A DNA stretch of 55,537 nucleotides from Burkholderiaceae bacterium. Its GTDB lineage: Bacteria; Pseudomonadota; Gammaproteobacteria; Burkholderiales; Burkholderiaceae_C. The notes beneath the pieces are model-generated. The model ran no database searches and was not told the origin of the DNA. It saw only the letters and a program-made list of their open reading frames with translations. Position numbers and translations under genes: made by a program. The number at the start of each line of letters is the position of its first letter. The stretch's first letter is position 1. The stretch spans positions 1-55,537 of the forward strand of contig JAURZS010000111.1 in NCBI GenBank assembly GCA_030653255.1, written 5' to 3'. Shown in pieces: positions 1 through 11,958 of the stretch.

Positions 1-43
1 TGGCTCGATTTCTCAACCCATTGTTCCAAAATTAGGAGATGCA

Positions 44-337
44 ATGAAACTACGTCCTCTCGGCGACCGCGTGATCGTCAAGCGCATTGAAAGCGAAACC
101 AAGACCGCATCGGGCATCGTGATTCCCGACAATGCCGCTGAAAAGCCCGATCAGGGCGAGGTCCTGGCCGTCGGTCCCGGCAAGAAGGATGACGCCGGCA
201 AGCTGGTCGCCATGAGCATCAAGGTCGGAGACCGCGTCCTGTTCGGCAAGTACAGCGGACAGACCGTCAAGGTCGATGGCGACGAGCTGCTGGTCATGAA
301 GGAAGACGACCTTTTCGCCGTCGTCGAAACCAAGTGA
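44..337 (+). CDS. groES: Co-chaperonin GroES
   Basis: 97 aa [29 protein letters not shown]...; AGGAG at 34-38 upstream of the ATG; followed by groEL. Confidence 0.98.
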   Translation: MKLRPLGDRVIVKRIESETKTASGIVIPDNAAEKPDQGEVLAVGPGKKDDAGKLVAMSIKVGDRVLFGKYSGQTVKVDGDELLVMKEDDLFAVVETK

Positions 338-344
338 ATTGCGG

Positions 345-384
345 GACAGACCGACGGACGCGCGAAGCGCCCCGTCGCTCTGTC
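345..384 (+). other. groES-groEL intercistronic stem-loop
   Basis: GACAG(345-349)/CTGTC(380-384), CGACGG(352-357)/CCGTCG(372-377) and an inner CGC/GCG can pair. Confidence 0.6.
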
Positions 385-393
385 GCCAACTGA

Positions 394-2091
<1,698 letters not shown>

Positions 2092-2141
2092 TTGTCCAGC
2101 GCCAGAGGCTGAGCGCACTGCGCTCGGCTTGCCAGTGCAAA

Positions 2142-2179
2142 GGGGCCCGCAGCGCGAAAGCGCTGCGGGCCCCTTTTTT
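2142..2179 (+). terminator. Rho-independent terminator of groESL
   Basis: Perfect 14-bp stem GGGGCCCGCAGCGC-GAAA-GCGCTGCGGGCCCC followed by T6. Confidence 0.97.
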
Positions 2180-2198
2180 GCGGGTACGGACCGTCGGC

Positions 2199-2786
2199 TC
2201 AGAGATCGGGGTTCTTTTTCTTCGGTCGCGTGACAGGAATACTGATCGCAGCGAATTCGGGCGACCTCTGGATAACATCCGTCGCAAGCAGCCTTCCGCC
2301 CGACCAGATGAGCGTTGGCAGGGGCATCACAGGCAAGTTTTGGATCGGTGGCAGCTCAGCCTGGCATTTATGCACATTCTCAGGTGTGAGATTGGAGCCC
2401 GAAGTGTCCTTGCGCATCTGCGCTATGGCGGTGCCAACCCTGGGGGGTAAGTTGCTGTCGTCCGAACGGCCGTCAAGAAAATAATCGCGGCGGTCCCGCA
2501 TGTAGTACTTGTAAAAGTCGGGCTCCAGGTGGAAGGATTCTTCCGGTTGAAATGAATCGCCCCCGGCGGGTGCTCTCTCGGGCGCTGAATGAGGCCGTCG
2601 GGCTGGTGGTTCTTCCAGGTTTCGCTGATCAAACGCGAAATCGCGGATGTTCTGCAAACCGGCGGGGGAAAGACGGAGCTTTCCATGTGGGTCCATTTGA
2701 AATCCTCGCATTGAACGAAACGCAAAGACTATTTGCTCAGGATCGGACGGCAAGTTTGTTACGTTTTCGACACTGTCAATTTTCAC
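2199..2786 (-). CDS. Hypothetical protein, no family recognised
   Basis: 195-aa ORF in a stretch between the groEL terminator and the pgi stop with no competing gene; mixed, non-repetitive composition. Confidence 0.6.
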   Translation of the reverse strand: MKIDSVENVTNLPSDPEQIVFAFRSMRGFQMDPHGKLRLSPAGLQNIRDFAFDQRNLEEPPARRPHSAPERAPAGGDSFQPEESFHLEPDFYKYYMRDRRDYFLDGRSDDSNLPPRVGTAIAQMRKDTSGSNLTPENVHKCQAELPPIQNLPVMPLPTLIWSGGRLLATDVIQRSPEFAAISIPVTRPKKKNPDL

Positions 2787-2847
2787 AAATGAAACGGCAA
2801 GGCCCCTGTGGTTCCGTCCAGCTGGATCGTCCGTGCGCTGGGCAGGT

Positions 2848-4407
2848 TCATTTCAGGCGGCGCATCAGCCCAGCCGTCGATGGATCAAGGCCCGTGAGAT
2901 CCCCGGTGAGCATGCGCTCACCGATGTTGCTCGCCAACAGCTTGCCCAGCTCAACGCCCCATTGGTCGAAGCTGTTGATGCCCCAGACCGCCCCACTGAC
3001 GAACACCCGGTGCTCATGCAAGGCCAACAGCGCACCCAGGCTTTGCGGCGTGAGGCTGTCGAGGACGAAGAAGGTGCTGGGGCGGTTGCCGGGGAAGTCC
3101 CGATGCCCCTGCGCATCGGCCTTGCCGGTCATCAGCGCATGGGCCTGCGCCAGCGCGTTGGCCAGCAGCACTTCATGATGTCCCTGCAGCGCATGTGTTC
3201 TGTGGCGCACGACGATGAATTCGACCGGGATCACGTCGCTGCCTTGGTGCAGCATCTGGAAATAGGCATGCTGCCCATTGGTGCCCGGCTCACCCCATAT
3301 CACTGGCGCCGTACCATGCCGCAGCCTGCGGCCATCCGTATCGACGCGCTTGCCATTGCTTTCCATTTCGAGCTGCTGCAAGTAGGCGGGAAGCCGACGC
3401 AGCGCGCTGTGGTACGGCGCGATGCTGCGGCTGGCAAAGCCCAGGAAGTTGCGGTTCCAAACATCGAGCAGCCCCAGCCGCATCGGCAGGTTGCTCTTCA
3501 GGTCAGCGCTGCGAAAATGCAGGTCCATGGCATGCGCGCCTTCCAGCAAGCCACGAAAACCGTCGGCGCCGATGGCGATGGCCACGGGCAATCCGACCGC
3601 CGACCACAGGGAGTAGCGCCCCCCCACCCACTCCTCGACACCGAACACCGTATCGATGCCGAATTCGCGCGCGGCCTGTGTGTTCTGGGTCAGTGCGACG
3701 AAATGCTGAGCCACATCGCGCCCCCCATGCGAGCTAAACCAGCGCAGCGCCGAACGCGCGTTGGACATGGTCTCCACAGTGGTGAAGGTCTTGGACGCGA
3801 TGAGGAACAGGGTTTTTGCAGCATCGAGCTGCGCCAGCACAGCGGCCAGCTCGTGGCCATCGATGTTGGAGACGAAGTGAAAGCGCTTGCCTGCAGTGAC
3901 GTGCTCGCTTAACGCCTGCACGGCCATCTGCGGCCCGAGGTCCGAGCCGCCAATGCCGATGTTGACCACGTCGGTGATGGACTCGTCGCTGCGGATGCGT
4001 TGCGCAAAGGCTAGCATGGCCTGCAGTGTGGTCTGGACCTGCGCGCGCTGCAGGCCCAGCGGGTCGGCGCCGCGGGGGGTGGCCGGCGTCGGCTCGCGCA
4101 GCAGGCAGTGCAACACCGCACGGTGCTCGCTGCCGTTGATCAGGTCGCCGGCAAACATGGCGTCCCGGTAACGCTCGACGCCGCACTCGCGGGCGAGCTC
4201 GAACAGCAGCGCCTCGGTCCGCGCATCGATCCTGTTCTTGGACAAATCGGCAAACAGGTAGGGCGCTTCCTGGCTGAAAGCCTGCACCCGCTGCGCGTCG
4301 GCGGCAAAAGCGTCGCGCAGGTCCAGCGCGTGGGCGCCACCATCGAAATGGGCTTGCAGCGCCTTCCAGGCGGCTGTCTGGTCACAGGGAATCCGGCTCA
4401 TCGGCAC
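2848..4407 (-). CDS. pgi: Glucose-6-phosphate isomerase
   Basis: 519 aa; VNIGIGGSDLGPQMAVQAL, FLIASKTFTTVETM, QWGVELGK motifs. Confidence 0.98.
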   Translation of the reverse strand: MPMSRIPCDQTAAWKALQAHFDGGAHALDLRDAFAADAQRVQAFSQEAPYLFADLSKNRIDARTEALLFELARECGVERYRDAMFAGDLINGSEHRAVLHCLLREPTPATPRGADPLGLQRAQVQTTLQAMLAFAQRIRSDESITDVVNIGIGGSDLGPQMAVQALSEHVTAGKRFHFVSNIDGHELAAVLAQLDAAKTLFLIASKTFTTVETMSNARSALRWFSSHGGRDVAQHFVALTQNTQAAREFGIDTVFGVEEWVGGRYSLWSAVGLPVAIAIGADGFRGLLEGAHAMDLHFRSADLKSNLPMRLGLLDVWNRNFLGFASRSIAPYHSALRRLPAYLQQLEMESNGKRVDTDGRRLRHGTAPVIWGEPGTNGQHAYFQMLHQGSDVIPVEFIVVRHRTHALQGHHEVLLANALAQAHALMTGKADAQGHRDFPGNRPSTFFVLDSLTPQSLGALLALHEHRVFVSGAVWGINSFDQWGVELGKLLASNIGERMLTGDLTGLDPSTAGLMRRLK

Positions 4408-4416
4408 AGGGCGACT

Positions 4417-5364
4417 TCAGGCCGCCAGCATCAGTTGGTCGAGCTTGGCGGCATCTGCGGCAAAAGCGCGTATGCCTTCGGCGAGCTTCTCCGTGGCCAT
4501 GGCGTCCTCGTTCAGCGCATAGCGAAACCCCACCTCGTCATAACGCAAGGGCTCCAACGCGGCTGCCTTGGCCGCCACAGGATCGAGCGCCCGGGCCACA
4601 GGGGCTTCGCTGGCCGACAGCTGGGACAGCAACTCGGGCGCGATGGTCAGCAAGTCGCAGCCGGCCAGCGCGATGATCTGGCCCGTGTTGCGAAAGCTCG
4701 CGCCCATGACTTCGGTGGCTATGCCGAACTTCTTGTAGTAGGTGTAGATCTGGCGCACCGACTTCACGCCGGGGTCGTTGACGCCCGCGTTGTCGGCCTC
4801 GACCCAGGCGGCGCCGGCGGACTTCTTGTACCAGTCATAGATGCGGCCGACGAAGGGCGATATGAGTTGCACCCGCGCCTGCCCGCAGGCAACGGCCTGG
4901 CAGAAAGAGAACAGCAGCGTCAGGTTGGTATGGATGCCCCGGCGCTCAAGCTGCGCGGCCGCCTGGATGCCCTCCCATGTGGAGGCCACTTTGATGAGGA
5001 CGCGGTCGACGTGAATGCCCTCGGCCTGATACAGCTCGACAATGCGCTCGGCGCGCGCCACGGTGGCGTTGGCATCGAAGCTCAGCCGGGCATCCACCTC
5101 AGTGGACACACGCCCCGGAATGATGGACAGGATCTCGCAGCCAAAACGCACCAGCAGCCGGTCCATGATTTCATCGAGCGGCCGGCCCCTGAAGCGCTCC
5201 ACGGTCTGCTGCAGCAAGGGCTGGTATTCGGACTTCTGAACGGCCTTGAGAATCAGTGAAGGGTTGGTCGTGGCGTCTTGCGGCTTGTAGCTGCCCATCT
5301 GCCGGAAATCGCCGGTATCGGCGACGACGGTCGTGAACTGCCTGAGTGCGTCGAGTTGGTTCAT
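4417..5364 (-). CDS. tal: Transaldolase
   Basis: 315 aa; [44 protein letters not shown] motifs. Confidence 0.97.
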   Translation of the reverse strand: MNQLDALRQFTTVVADTGDFRQMGSYKPQDATTNPSLILKAVQKSEYQPLLQQTVERFRGRPLDEIMDRLLVRFGCEILSIIPGRVSTEVDARLSFDANATVARAERIVELYQAEGIHVDRVLIKVASTWEGIQAAAQLERRGIHTNLTLLFSFCQAVACGQARVQLISPFVGRIYDWYKKSAGAAWVEADNAGVNDPGVKSVRQIYTYYKKFGIATEVMGASFRNTGQIIALAGCDLLTIAPELLSQLSASEAPVARALDPVAAKAAALEPLRYDEVGFRYALNEDAMATEKLAEGIRAFAADAAKLDQLMLAA

Positions 5365-5379
5365 GACAGGATTATCCCG

Positions 5380-6429
<1,050 letters not shown>

Positions 6430-6439
6430 GGGAGCCTCG

Positions 6440-8653
6440 TCAGACGGCGTAAGGTACAGGTGTTGTAGCGGCCTGCCGCCGGCCCAGCCTGCGCTCGCCG
6501 ACCAGAAACTGGATCAGCGCGATGGCCAGTGACATCAGGATGATGAGCACCGTGCAGTAAGCCAGGGCGACGCCGTAGTCGCCATTGCCCACTCGCCCGA
6601 TGATGTAGGTCGTGGCCAGCTCGTTCTCCGCTGTCACCAGAAAAATCACCGCCGACACGGTGGTCATGCCACGCACGAAGCTGTAGATCAGCGCGGCCAC
6701 CAGGGCCGGCTTGAGCAGCGGCAGCACCACGCGCGTCAGTGTCTGCAGTGTCGAGGCGCGCAGCATCAGCGAGGCTTCGTCCAGCGAGCGATCGAGTTGC
6801 TTGAGGGCTGCCGTGCCAGCGCGCACCCCCACCGGCAGATTGCGGAACATGAAGCACAGCACGATGATCAGGCCGGTGCCGGTGAGCTCAAAAGGTGGAA
6901 CATTGAATGCCAGGATGTAGCTCACCCCCAGCACTGTGCCCGGAATGGCGAAGGTCAGCAGCGCCGCGAATTCGAACATTCCGCGCCCCTTGAACTCCAC
7001 GCGCGCCAGCAGGTAGGCGATCAACAGACCCAGCACCGCCGTCACCGGCGCAGCAATGCCCGCCAGCTTGACGGTGGTGATCAGGGAGTTCCAGGCGGTG
7101 CCGGCCCAGACCAGTCCGTATTGTCCCCACTCCAGCGCAAAGGCGGTCCTGAAATGATCGAGCGTGAGCGTGTAGTCGCGGCCCCAGGTCCGCACGAAGC
7201 CGCCGGCAAAGGCAAAGCCGTAGACGACCACGGTGAACAGCAACCAGGGAATGGCCACCACGTAAATGACCTTGCGCACCCCTGCCGGCAAGGCCATGGC
7301 CACACCGGAATCGCCCTTGCCTCCCACCGTGGTGTAGCTCTTGCGGCCCAGCAGTCCGCGTTGAATGGCAAAGACGCCCAAGGCGAACAGGGTCAGGATC
7401 CAGGCCAGCGATGCGGCCCGTCCCTGGTCGTACTGCGCGCCCACAATGGCGAAGAAAATCTCTGTCGACAGCACCGAGAACTGCCCTCCGACGACGATGG
7501 GATTGCCGAAATCCGCGATGCTTTCGATGAAGCCCACCAGAAACGCGTTGGCCAGGCCCGGCTTGAGCAGCGGCAGCGTGACGCTGCGGAAGGTCCGGGC
7601 GCGATCCGCGCGCAGGGTCTGCGAGGCTTCCTCCAGGCTGGGCGACACGCCCTGCACCACGCCGCGCATGATCAGGAAGGCGATCGGCGTGAAGGCGAAC
7701 ATCTGCGCCACCCAGACGCCGAACATGCCGTAGAACCAGCGCGTGGGCTCCAGGCCGAACGCGTACTCCAGAAACTGGTTGACGATGCCGGCCCGGCCAA
7801 ACAACAGGATCAGGCCCAGACCCACCACGAACGGCGGTGTGATGATGGGCAGGAGCGCCAGCACCTTGAGCGGCGCTTGCAGCCGCCGCGTGTCGCGCTC
7901 GGCCAGCAGGGCCAGCATGGTGCCCAGCACCACTGTGCCGCTCGCGGTCAGCAGGGCCAGCGACAGGGTGTTCCAGGCCACGCCGCAGCGCACGCCGCCG
8001 GCCAGGCAACCCAGGCTCCAGACACGCTCGTTGCCTACGCGCTCGTACAGGGCGAACAAAGACCACTGCCCTTGCTCGTCAAGCAGCGCGCCATACAGGG
8101 CCTTGAAGACCGGGAAGGCAATGAACAATGCCAGCAGCACGGCGCACAGCACCACGCTGGCGGCGATAAATAGATCGCCCTTGAAGTTGCCCAGCCGCGC
8201 CAGCCCGAAAGCCGCCAACACGATAAGCGAGGTCAGCACCACTGCAGCGCCCAGACCCATGCCAGACTGATGGAACGCCAGTTCGCCGAACTGAGTGTTC
8301 AACGCCGCGAACGCCCAGCCCTTGGCACCGATCAGGAAGCCACTGGCTGCCAGGCCCAGGCTGCCGACCAGCCCGCCGGCCAGCAGCCAGCCGCCTTGCT
8401 GGCGCCCGGCAGGCATGCCCACGCCGGCAGCAGCCATGACCAGTCCGGCCAGCCCGATGAGCAACCATTTGCGCTTGTGGATGACGGCCTGCACCAGTCC
8501 ATTGGCCGTGTCTGCGCCGCCCAGCACACCCGGCAGGGCCTGGTACCAGGCGCCGTCCTGCATGGCATACCAAGGCAGGGCCAAGTAGCCCAGCAGGCCG
8601 ATGACGACCCACAGGCGCAGCGCGAAATTGGTGGACTTCTTCAAGTGGTGCAA
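6440..8653 (-). CDS. Fused two-domain ABC transporter permease (FbpB/AfuB-like)
   Basis: 737 aa, highly hydrophobic; two EAA-loop motifs (EASQTLRADRARTFRSVTLPLLKPG and EASLMLRASTLQTLTRVVLPLLKPA). Confidence 0.95.
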   Translation of the reverse strand: MHHLKKSTNFALRLWVVIGLLGYLALPWYAMQDGAWYQALPGVLGGADTANGLVQAVIHKRKWLLIGLAGLVMAAAGVGMPAGRQQGGWLLAGGLVGSLGLAASGFLIGAKGWAFAALNTQFGELAFHQSGMGLGAAVVLTSLIVLAAFGLARLGNFKGDLFIAASVVLCAVLLALFIAFPVFKALYGALLDEQGQWSLFALYERVGNERVWSLGCLAGGVRCGVAWNTLSLALLTASGTVVLGTMLALLAERDTRRLQAPLKVLALLPIITPPFVVGLGLILLFGRAGIVNQFLEYAFGLEPTRWFYGMFGVWVAQMFAFTPIAFLIMRGVVQGVSPSLEEASQTLRADRARTFRSVTLPLLKPGLANAFLVGFIESIADFGNPIVVGGQFSVLSTEIFFAIVGAQYDQGRAASLAWILTLFALGVFAIQRGLLGRKSYTTVGGKGDSGVAMALPAGVRKVIYVVAIPWLLFTVVVYGFAFAGGFVRTWGRDYTLTLDHFRTAFALEWGQYGLVWAGTAWNSLITTVKLAGIAAPVTAVLGLLIAYLLARVEFKGRGMFEFAALLTFAIPGTVLGVSYILAFNVPPFELTGTGLIIVLCFMFRNLPVGVRAGTAALKQLDRSLDEASLMLRASTLQTLTRVVLPLLKPALVAALIYSFVRGMTTVSAVIFLVTAENELATTYIIGRVGNGDYGVALAYCTVLIILMSLAIALIQFLVGERRLGRRQAATTPVPYAV

Positions 8654-8663
8654 CGACCCCGCA

Positions 8664-9680
8664 TCACTTCGGCAGGGAGTTGACTTCCCTCTCCCACTTG
8701 GCGATCAGGCGGCGCCGCTCGGCGCTTGCACCGTACTTGGCGTAGTCGTAGTTGATGAGCTTGATCGACTTGATGTTGGGCACTCGGGCATCGACGGGCG
8801 TACCCGCATTGCTCGGCAGCTGAAACTGCCTGGCAGCGACCCCGAATTGCTGTGCACCCGGCGTCAGCGCCCACTCGTAAAATTTCTTGGCGGTCTCGGC
8901 ATTGCGCGCACCCTTGATCAGGCTCATGGAGCCGATCTCCGCGCCGGTGCCCTCTGCAGGGGTGGCCGAACCCACGGGGAATCCCTGCGTGGCCTCAGTG
9001 GTCACGTCATGCACAAAGCTGATCGACACTGCGGTCTCGCCGCGCGCAACCGCCTTGACCGGCGCTGTGCCCGAACGCGTGTACGCGCCGATGTTCTTGT
9101 GCAGCGCCTTCATGTAGTCAAAGGCCTTGTCCTCACCCATGAGCTGCACCAGCGTGGCGATCATGGTGTAGGCCGTGCCGCTGGAAGCCGGGTTCGCCAT
9201 CTGCACTTCGCCCTTGAATTCGGGGCGCAAGAGATCGGCCCAGGCAGCAGGCGCCCGGGCCTTCTTCTTGGCCAGAAGTTCCTTGTTGAAGCCAAAGCCC
9301 AGCGGGCCCAGGTAGACGCCCACGGTGCGGAACCCGGAATCTGCCGCCTGCTTGCGCGCCCAGGGATAGAGCTGGGGCAGCAACGCAGATTTGTATTCGA
9401 GCGTCAGGCCTTGTTCGGCCGCCTGCAGGTGCGGATCTCCGGTGCCACCGAACCAGAGGTCGGTTTTGGGGTTGTCGCGCTCGGCGATCAACTGCGCAAG
9501 CGCCTCGCCCGAGCCCTTCATGCTCATGTTGACCTTGACGCCCGTGGTCCTGGCGTAGACCGTCGACATCATGTTGCACCAGTCTGCCTGCACCGAGCAG
9601 ATGATGTTGATCTGACCTTGTTGTGCGCTGGCGCCGACGGACAGCGCCGCGAGCGCGGCAGCGGCAATTAACTTATTCAT
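8664..9680 (-). CDS. ABC transporter periplasmic substrate-binding protein (FbpA/AfuA-like)
   Basis: Start placed at MNKLIAAAALAALSVGASAQ (signal peptide) rather than the longer ORF; WFGGTGDPHLQAAEQG, SSGTAY, EGTGAEIGS motifs. Confidence 0.92.
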   Translation of the reverse strand: MNKLIAAAALAALSVGASAQQGQINIICSVQADWCNMMSTVYARTTGVKVNMSMKGSGEALAQLIAERDNPKTDLWFGGTGDPHLQAAEQGLTLEYKSALLPQLYPWARKQAADSGFRTVGVYLGPLGFGFNKELLAKKKARAPAAWADLLRPEFKGEVQMANPASSGTAYTMIATLVQLMGEDKAFDYMKALHKNIGAYTRSGTAPVKAVARGETAVSISFVHDVTTEATQGFPVGSATPAEGTGAEIGSMSLIKGARNAETAKKFYEWALTPGAQQFGVAARQFQLPSNAGTPVDARVPNIKSIKLINYDYAKYGASAERRRLIAKWEREVNSLPK

Positions 9681-9763
9681 GGGGAGTGACACCATTGAAG
9701 GCAGAGTGGGCTTCAAGCATACGCTCCCGACAGGCGGTATGCATACGTGGAAACACCCGACGT

Positions 9764-10987
9764 TCATGCCTCCGATGCGAGCGGCATGAACCGCTCGGCC
9801 AAGCCGGCATGCAGCGCCGAGCCGAGCGGCAAGATGTCGTCGTTGAAATCGTAACGGGTGTTGTGCAGATGGCTGCCTTCTGCGCCCTGCCCGATGCGCA
9901 GGTAGGCGCCGGGCTTGGCCTGCAGCATGAAGGAAAAATCCTCCGCCCCCATGCTGGGTTCCAGGTCGCGCACCACCCGAGCCGCACCCACCAGCGATTC
10001 GGCCACATCGCCCGCGAGTTGCGCCTCGGCAGGCGAATTGATGGTGGCCGGATAGATGCGCTCGTACATCACAGAGGCGGTGGCCCCGAACGCCATTGCC
10101 ACCGCGCCGCAGATCTCATTGAGCCGGCGCTCGACCAGGGCCTGGGTCTCGGCGCTGAACGTGCGCACAGTGCCCACCAGCGTGGCCTCGCCCGGCACCA
10201 CGCTCATGGCGTGAATATCCCCGGCCTGCATGGCGCACAAGCTGACGACGGCGCTGTCGACCGGGCGCACGTTGCGCGAAACGATGCTTTGCACCGCCGT
10301 GATGATGTGGGCAGCCACCAGTACCGGGTCGACTGTGAGGTAGGCGTGCGCGCCATGCCCACCGCGCCCTGTGATCCTGATGGTGATGCGGTCTGCCGCC
10401 GCCATCATCGGCCCGGAATTCACGCCCACCATGCCAGGCTTCATGAAGGGCCAGTTGTGCATGGCAAACACCGCCTGCACCGGAAAGCGATCGAACAAGC
10501 CATCCTCGATCATGAGTCTGGCGCCTGCGAATCCTTCCTCGCCAGGCTGAAAAATCAGCACTGCCGTGCCATTGAAGTTGCGGGTCTCGGCCAGGTAGCG
10601 TGCCGCACCCACCAGCATGGCGGTATGGCCATCGTGTCCGCAGCCATGCATCATGCCGGGCGTGGACGACTTCCACGCGAAATCGTTGTGCTCGGTCATG
10701 GTCAGGGCGTCCATGTCGGCACGCAAGCCGACCATGCGGCCGCTGTCGGTGCGGCGGCCTCTGACGACGCCGACCACCCCGGTCTTGCCGATGCCGGTGT
10801 GCACCTCGTCGACGCCGCACAGCTTGAGCGCCTGGGTCACACGGCCGCTGGTATAGACCTCCTCAAGACCCAGTTCCGGATGCGCATGGAGATCGCGGCG
10901 CAGCGCCGTCAGTTCCGGATGAAAGCGCGCAATGTGGTCAAAGGCCCGGCCATTGGCCTTGAATCGGGGGGCGAATATCGATGTCAT
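9764..10987 (-). CDS. M20-family amidohydrolase (hippurate hydrolase-like)
   Basis: Start at MTSIFAPRFKANG; HAHPELGLEE, GMMHGCGHDGHTAMLVGAARYL, FQPGEEG motifs. Confidence 0.94.
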   Translation of the reverse strand: MTSIFAPRFKANGRAFDHIARFHPELTALRRDLHAHPELGLEEVYTSGRVTQALKLCGVDEVHTGIGKTGVVGVVRGRRTDSGRMVGLRADMDALTMTEHNDFAWKSSTPGMMHGCGHDGHTAMLVGAARYLAETRNFNGTAVLIFQPGEEGFAGARLMIEDGLFDRFPVQAVFAMHNWPFMKPGMVGVNSGPMMAAADRITIRITGRGGHGAHAYLTVDPVLVAAHIITAVQSIVSRNVRPVDSAVVSLCAMQAGDIHAMSVVPGEATLVGTVRTFSAETQALVERRLNEICGAVAMAFGATASVMYERIYPATINSPAEAQLAGDVAESLVGAARVVRDLEPSMGAEDFSFMLQAKPGAYLRIGQGAEGSHLHNTRYDFNDDILPLGSALHAGLAERFMPLASEA

Positions 10988-11022
10988 GGACGGGCGCAGT
11001 GGCGCTGGCTGCGCTGCTGGTT

Positions 11023-11862
11023 CTATCGAGAGGCCTGCGCCAGGGTCGGCGCCAGGCGCACCGGACCGTACCAGGCGTTGGCCGTGGAATGCGTGTTGTC
11101 CGTGTCGGTCATGATGGCAACACCCACCAGCGCCCCCGGTGACTCGCCGAAGGCCTTGATGAAGTCGGCCCGGATGTTGCGCTCGTAATCGAGCCACTGG
11201 TTCAGCTTTCTGGCACCGGACTCAACCACCAGTTTGCGGATGCGGTCGGTTCGCGGACTGACGATCACGGTGCCGGGCTCACGCTGGTTGCACCAGACAT
11301 ACATCAGCGTGGCATAGGGCATGGGCTCGCCGGTCAGCGCATGGGCCAGCTCGGACAGCATGGCATTCTTGGGGGAAAACTTGCTTCGGTCGCCCTCGAA
11401 GGCGAGGACGATGCGCACCGGGGAGTCGGCGGCATCGCGCTGACCCAGATCGGCGCCCTGGATCAGTTCCGGAACCTTCCATGAGAAGCGCACGGAGCCG
11501 AGGTCCATCGGTTCTATACGCACCACGCGACGCAACATGCTGGCCGAGGACTGCGCCGTGACTGCAACAGCATCGCGCCCATCCTTGCGGCTGTAGTTGA
11601 ATTTTGTGGCGGCCTTGCCCAGCAGCGGATAGTGCTGCCAACGCGACGGCTTGCCGGCTTGCGGCGATGACTGAACAGCCCACGGGCTGGATGCGATGCC
11701 TGCATCAGGAGCAGGGGACTTGACGTCAGGGGCGGCACCAGCTTCGACCGGCAGGGGACGCTGCGACGTGACCACGGGCGCGGTCGTGCATGCGCCCAAT
11801 GTCGCCAGCAGTGCGAGTGCGGACAGGAATTTGCAGATCATGAGAGCGTTCGAGGCATTCAA
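11023..11862 (-). CDS. DUF3047-like predicted lipoprotein
   Basis: Lipobox-like LATLGAC near N-terminus; YATLMYVWCNQREPG...TDRIRKLVVESG...LDYERNIRADFIKAFGESPGALVGVAIMTDTDNT. Confidence 0.75.
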   Translation of the reverse strand: MNASNALMICKFLSALALLATLGACTTAPVVTSQRPLPVEAGAAPDVKSPAPDAGIASSPWAVQSSPQAGKPSRWQHYPLLGKAATKFNYSRKDGRDAVAVTAQSSASMLRRVVRIEPMDLGSVRFSWKVPELIQGADLGQRDAADSPVRIVLAFEGDRSKFSPKNAMLSELAHALTGEPMPYATLMYVWCNQREPGTVIVSPRTDRIRKLVVESGARKLNQWLDYERNIRADFIKAFGESPGALVGVAIMTDTDNTHSTANAWYGPVRLAPTLAQASR

Positions 11863-11891
11863 ATCAGGACCATCTGTGCATTATTCATAAA

Positions 11892-11917
11892 AAAAGCCGC
11901 CCGTGAGGGCGGCTTTT
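11892..11917 (-). terminator. Rho-independent terminator downstream of the porin gene
   Basis: AAAAGCCGCCC-GTGA-GGGCGGCTTTT, 11-bp stem, T-run on the minus strand. Confidence 0.92.
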
Positions 11918-11958
11918 CAAATCTTCAGGATCGAAGCTGGCACGAGGCCAGCCATCGA

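Noticed and set aside
1-43. CIRCE element expected upstream of groES
   Set aside because: Only 43 nt of upstream sequence are in the window and no TTAGCACTC-N9-GAGTGCTAA is visible; no conclusion can be drawn.
6797-8173. 458-aa plus-strand ORF antisense to the ABC permease
   Set aside because: Q/H/R/G-rich shadow frame; the opposite strand encodes a convincing permease with two EAA loops.
8601-11188. Long plus-strand ORFs (8601-9671 and 9623-11188)
   Set aside because: Antisense to the SBP and M20 amidohydrolase, which have signal peptide and catalytic motifs respectively.
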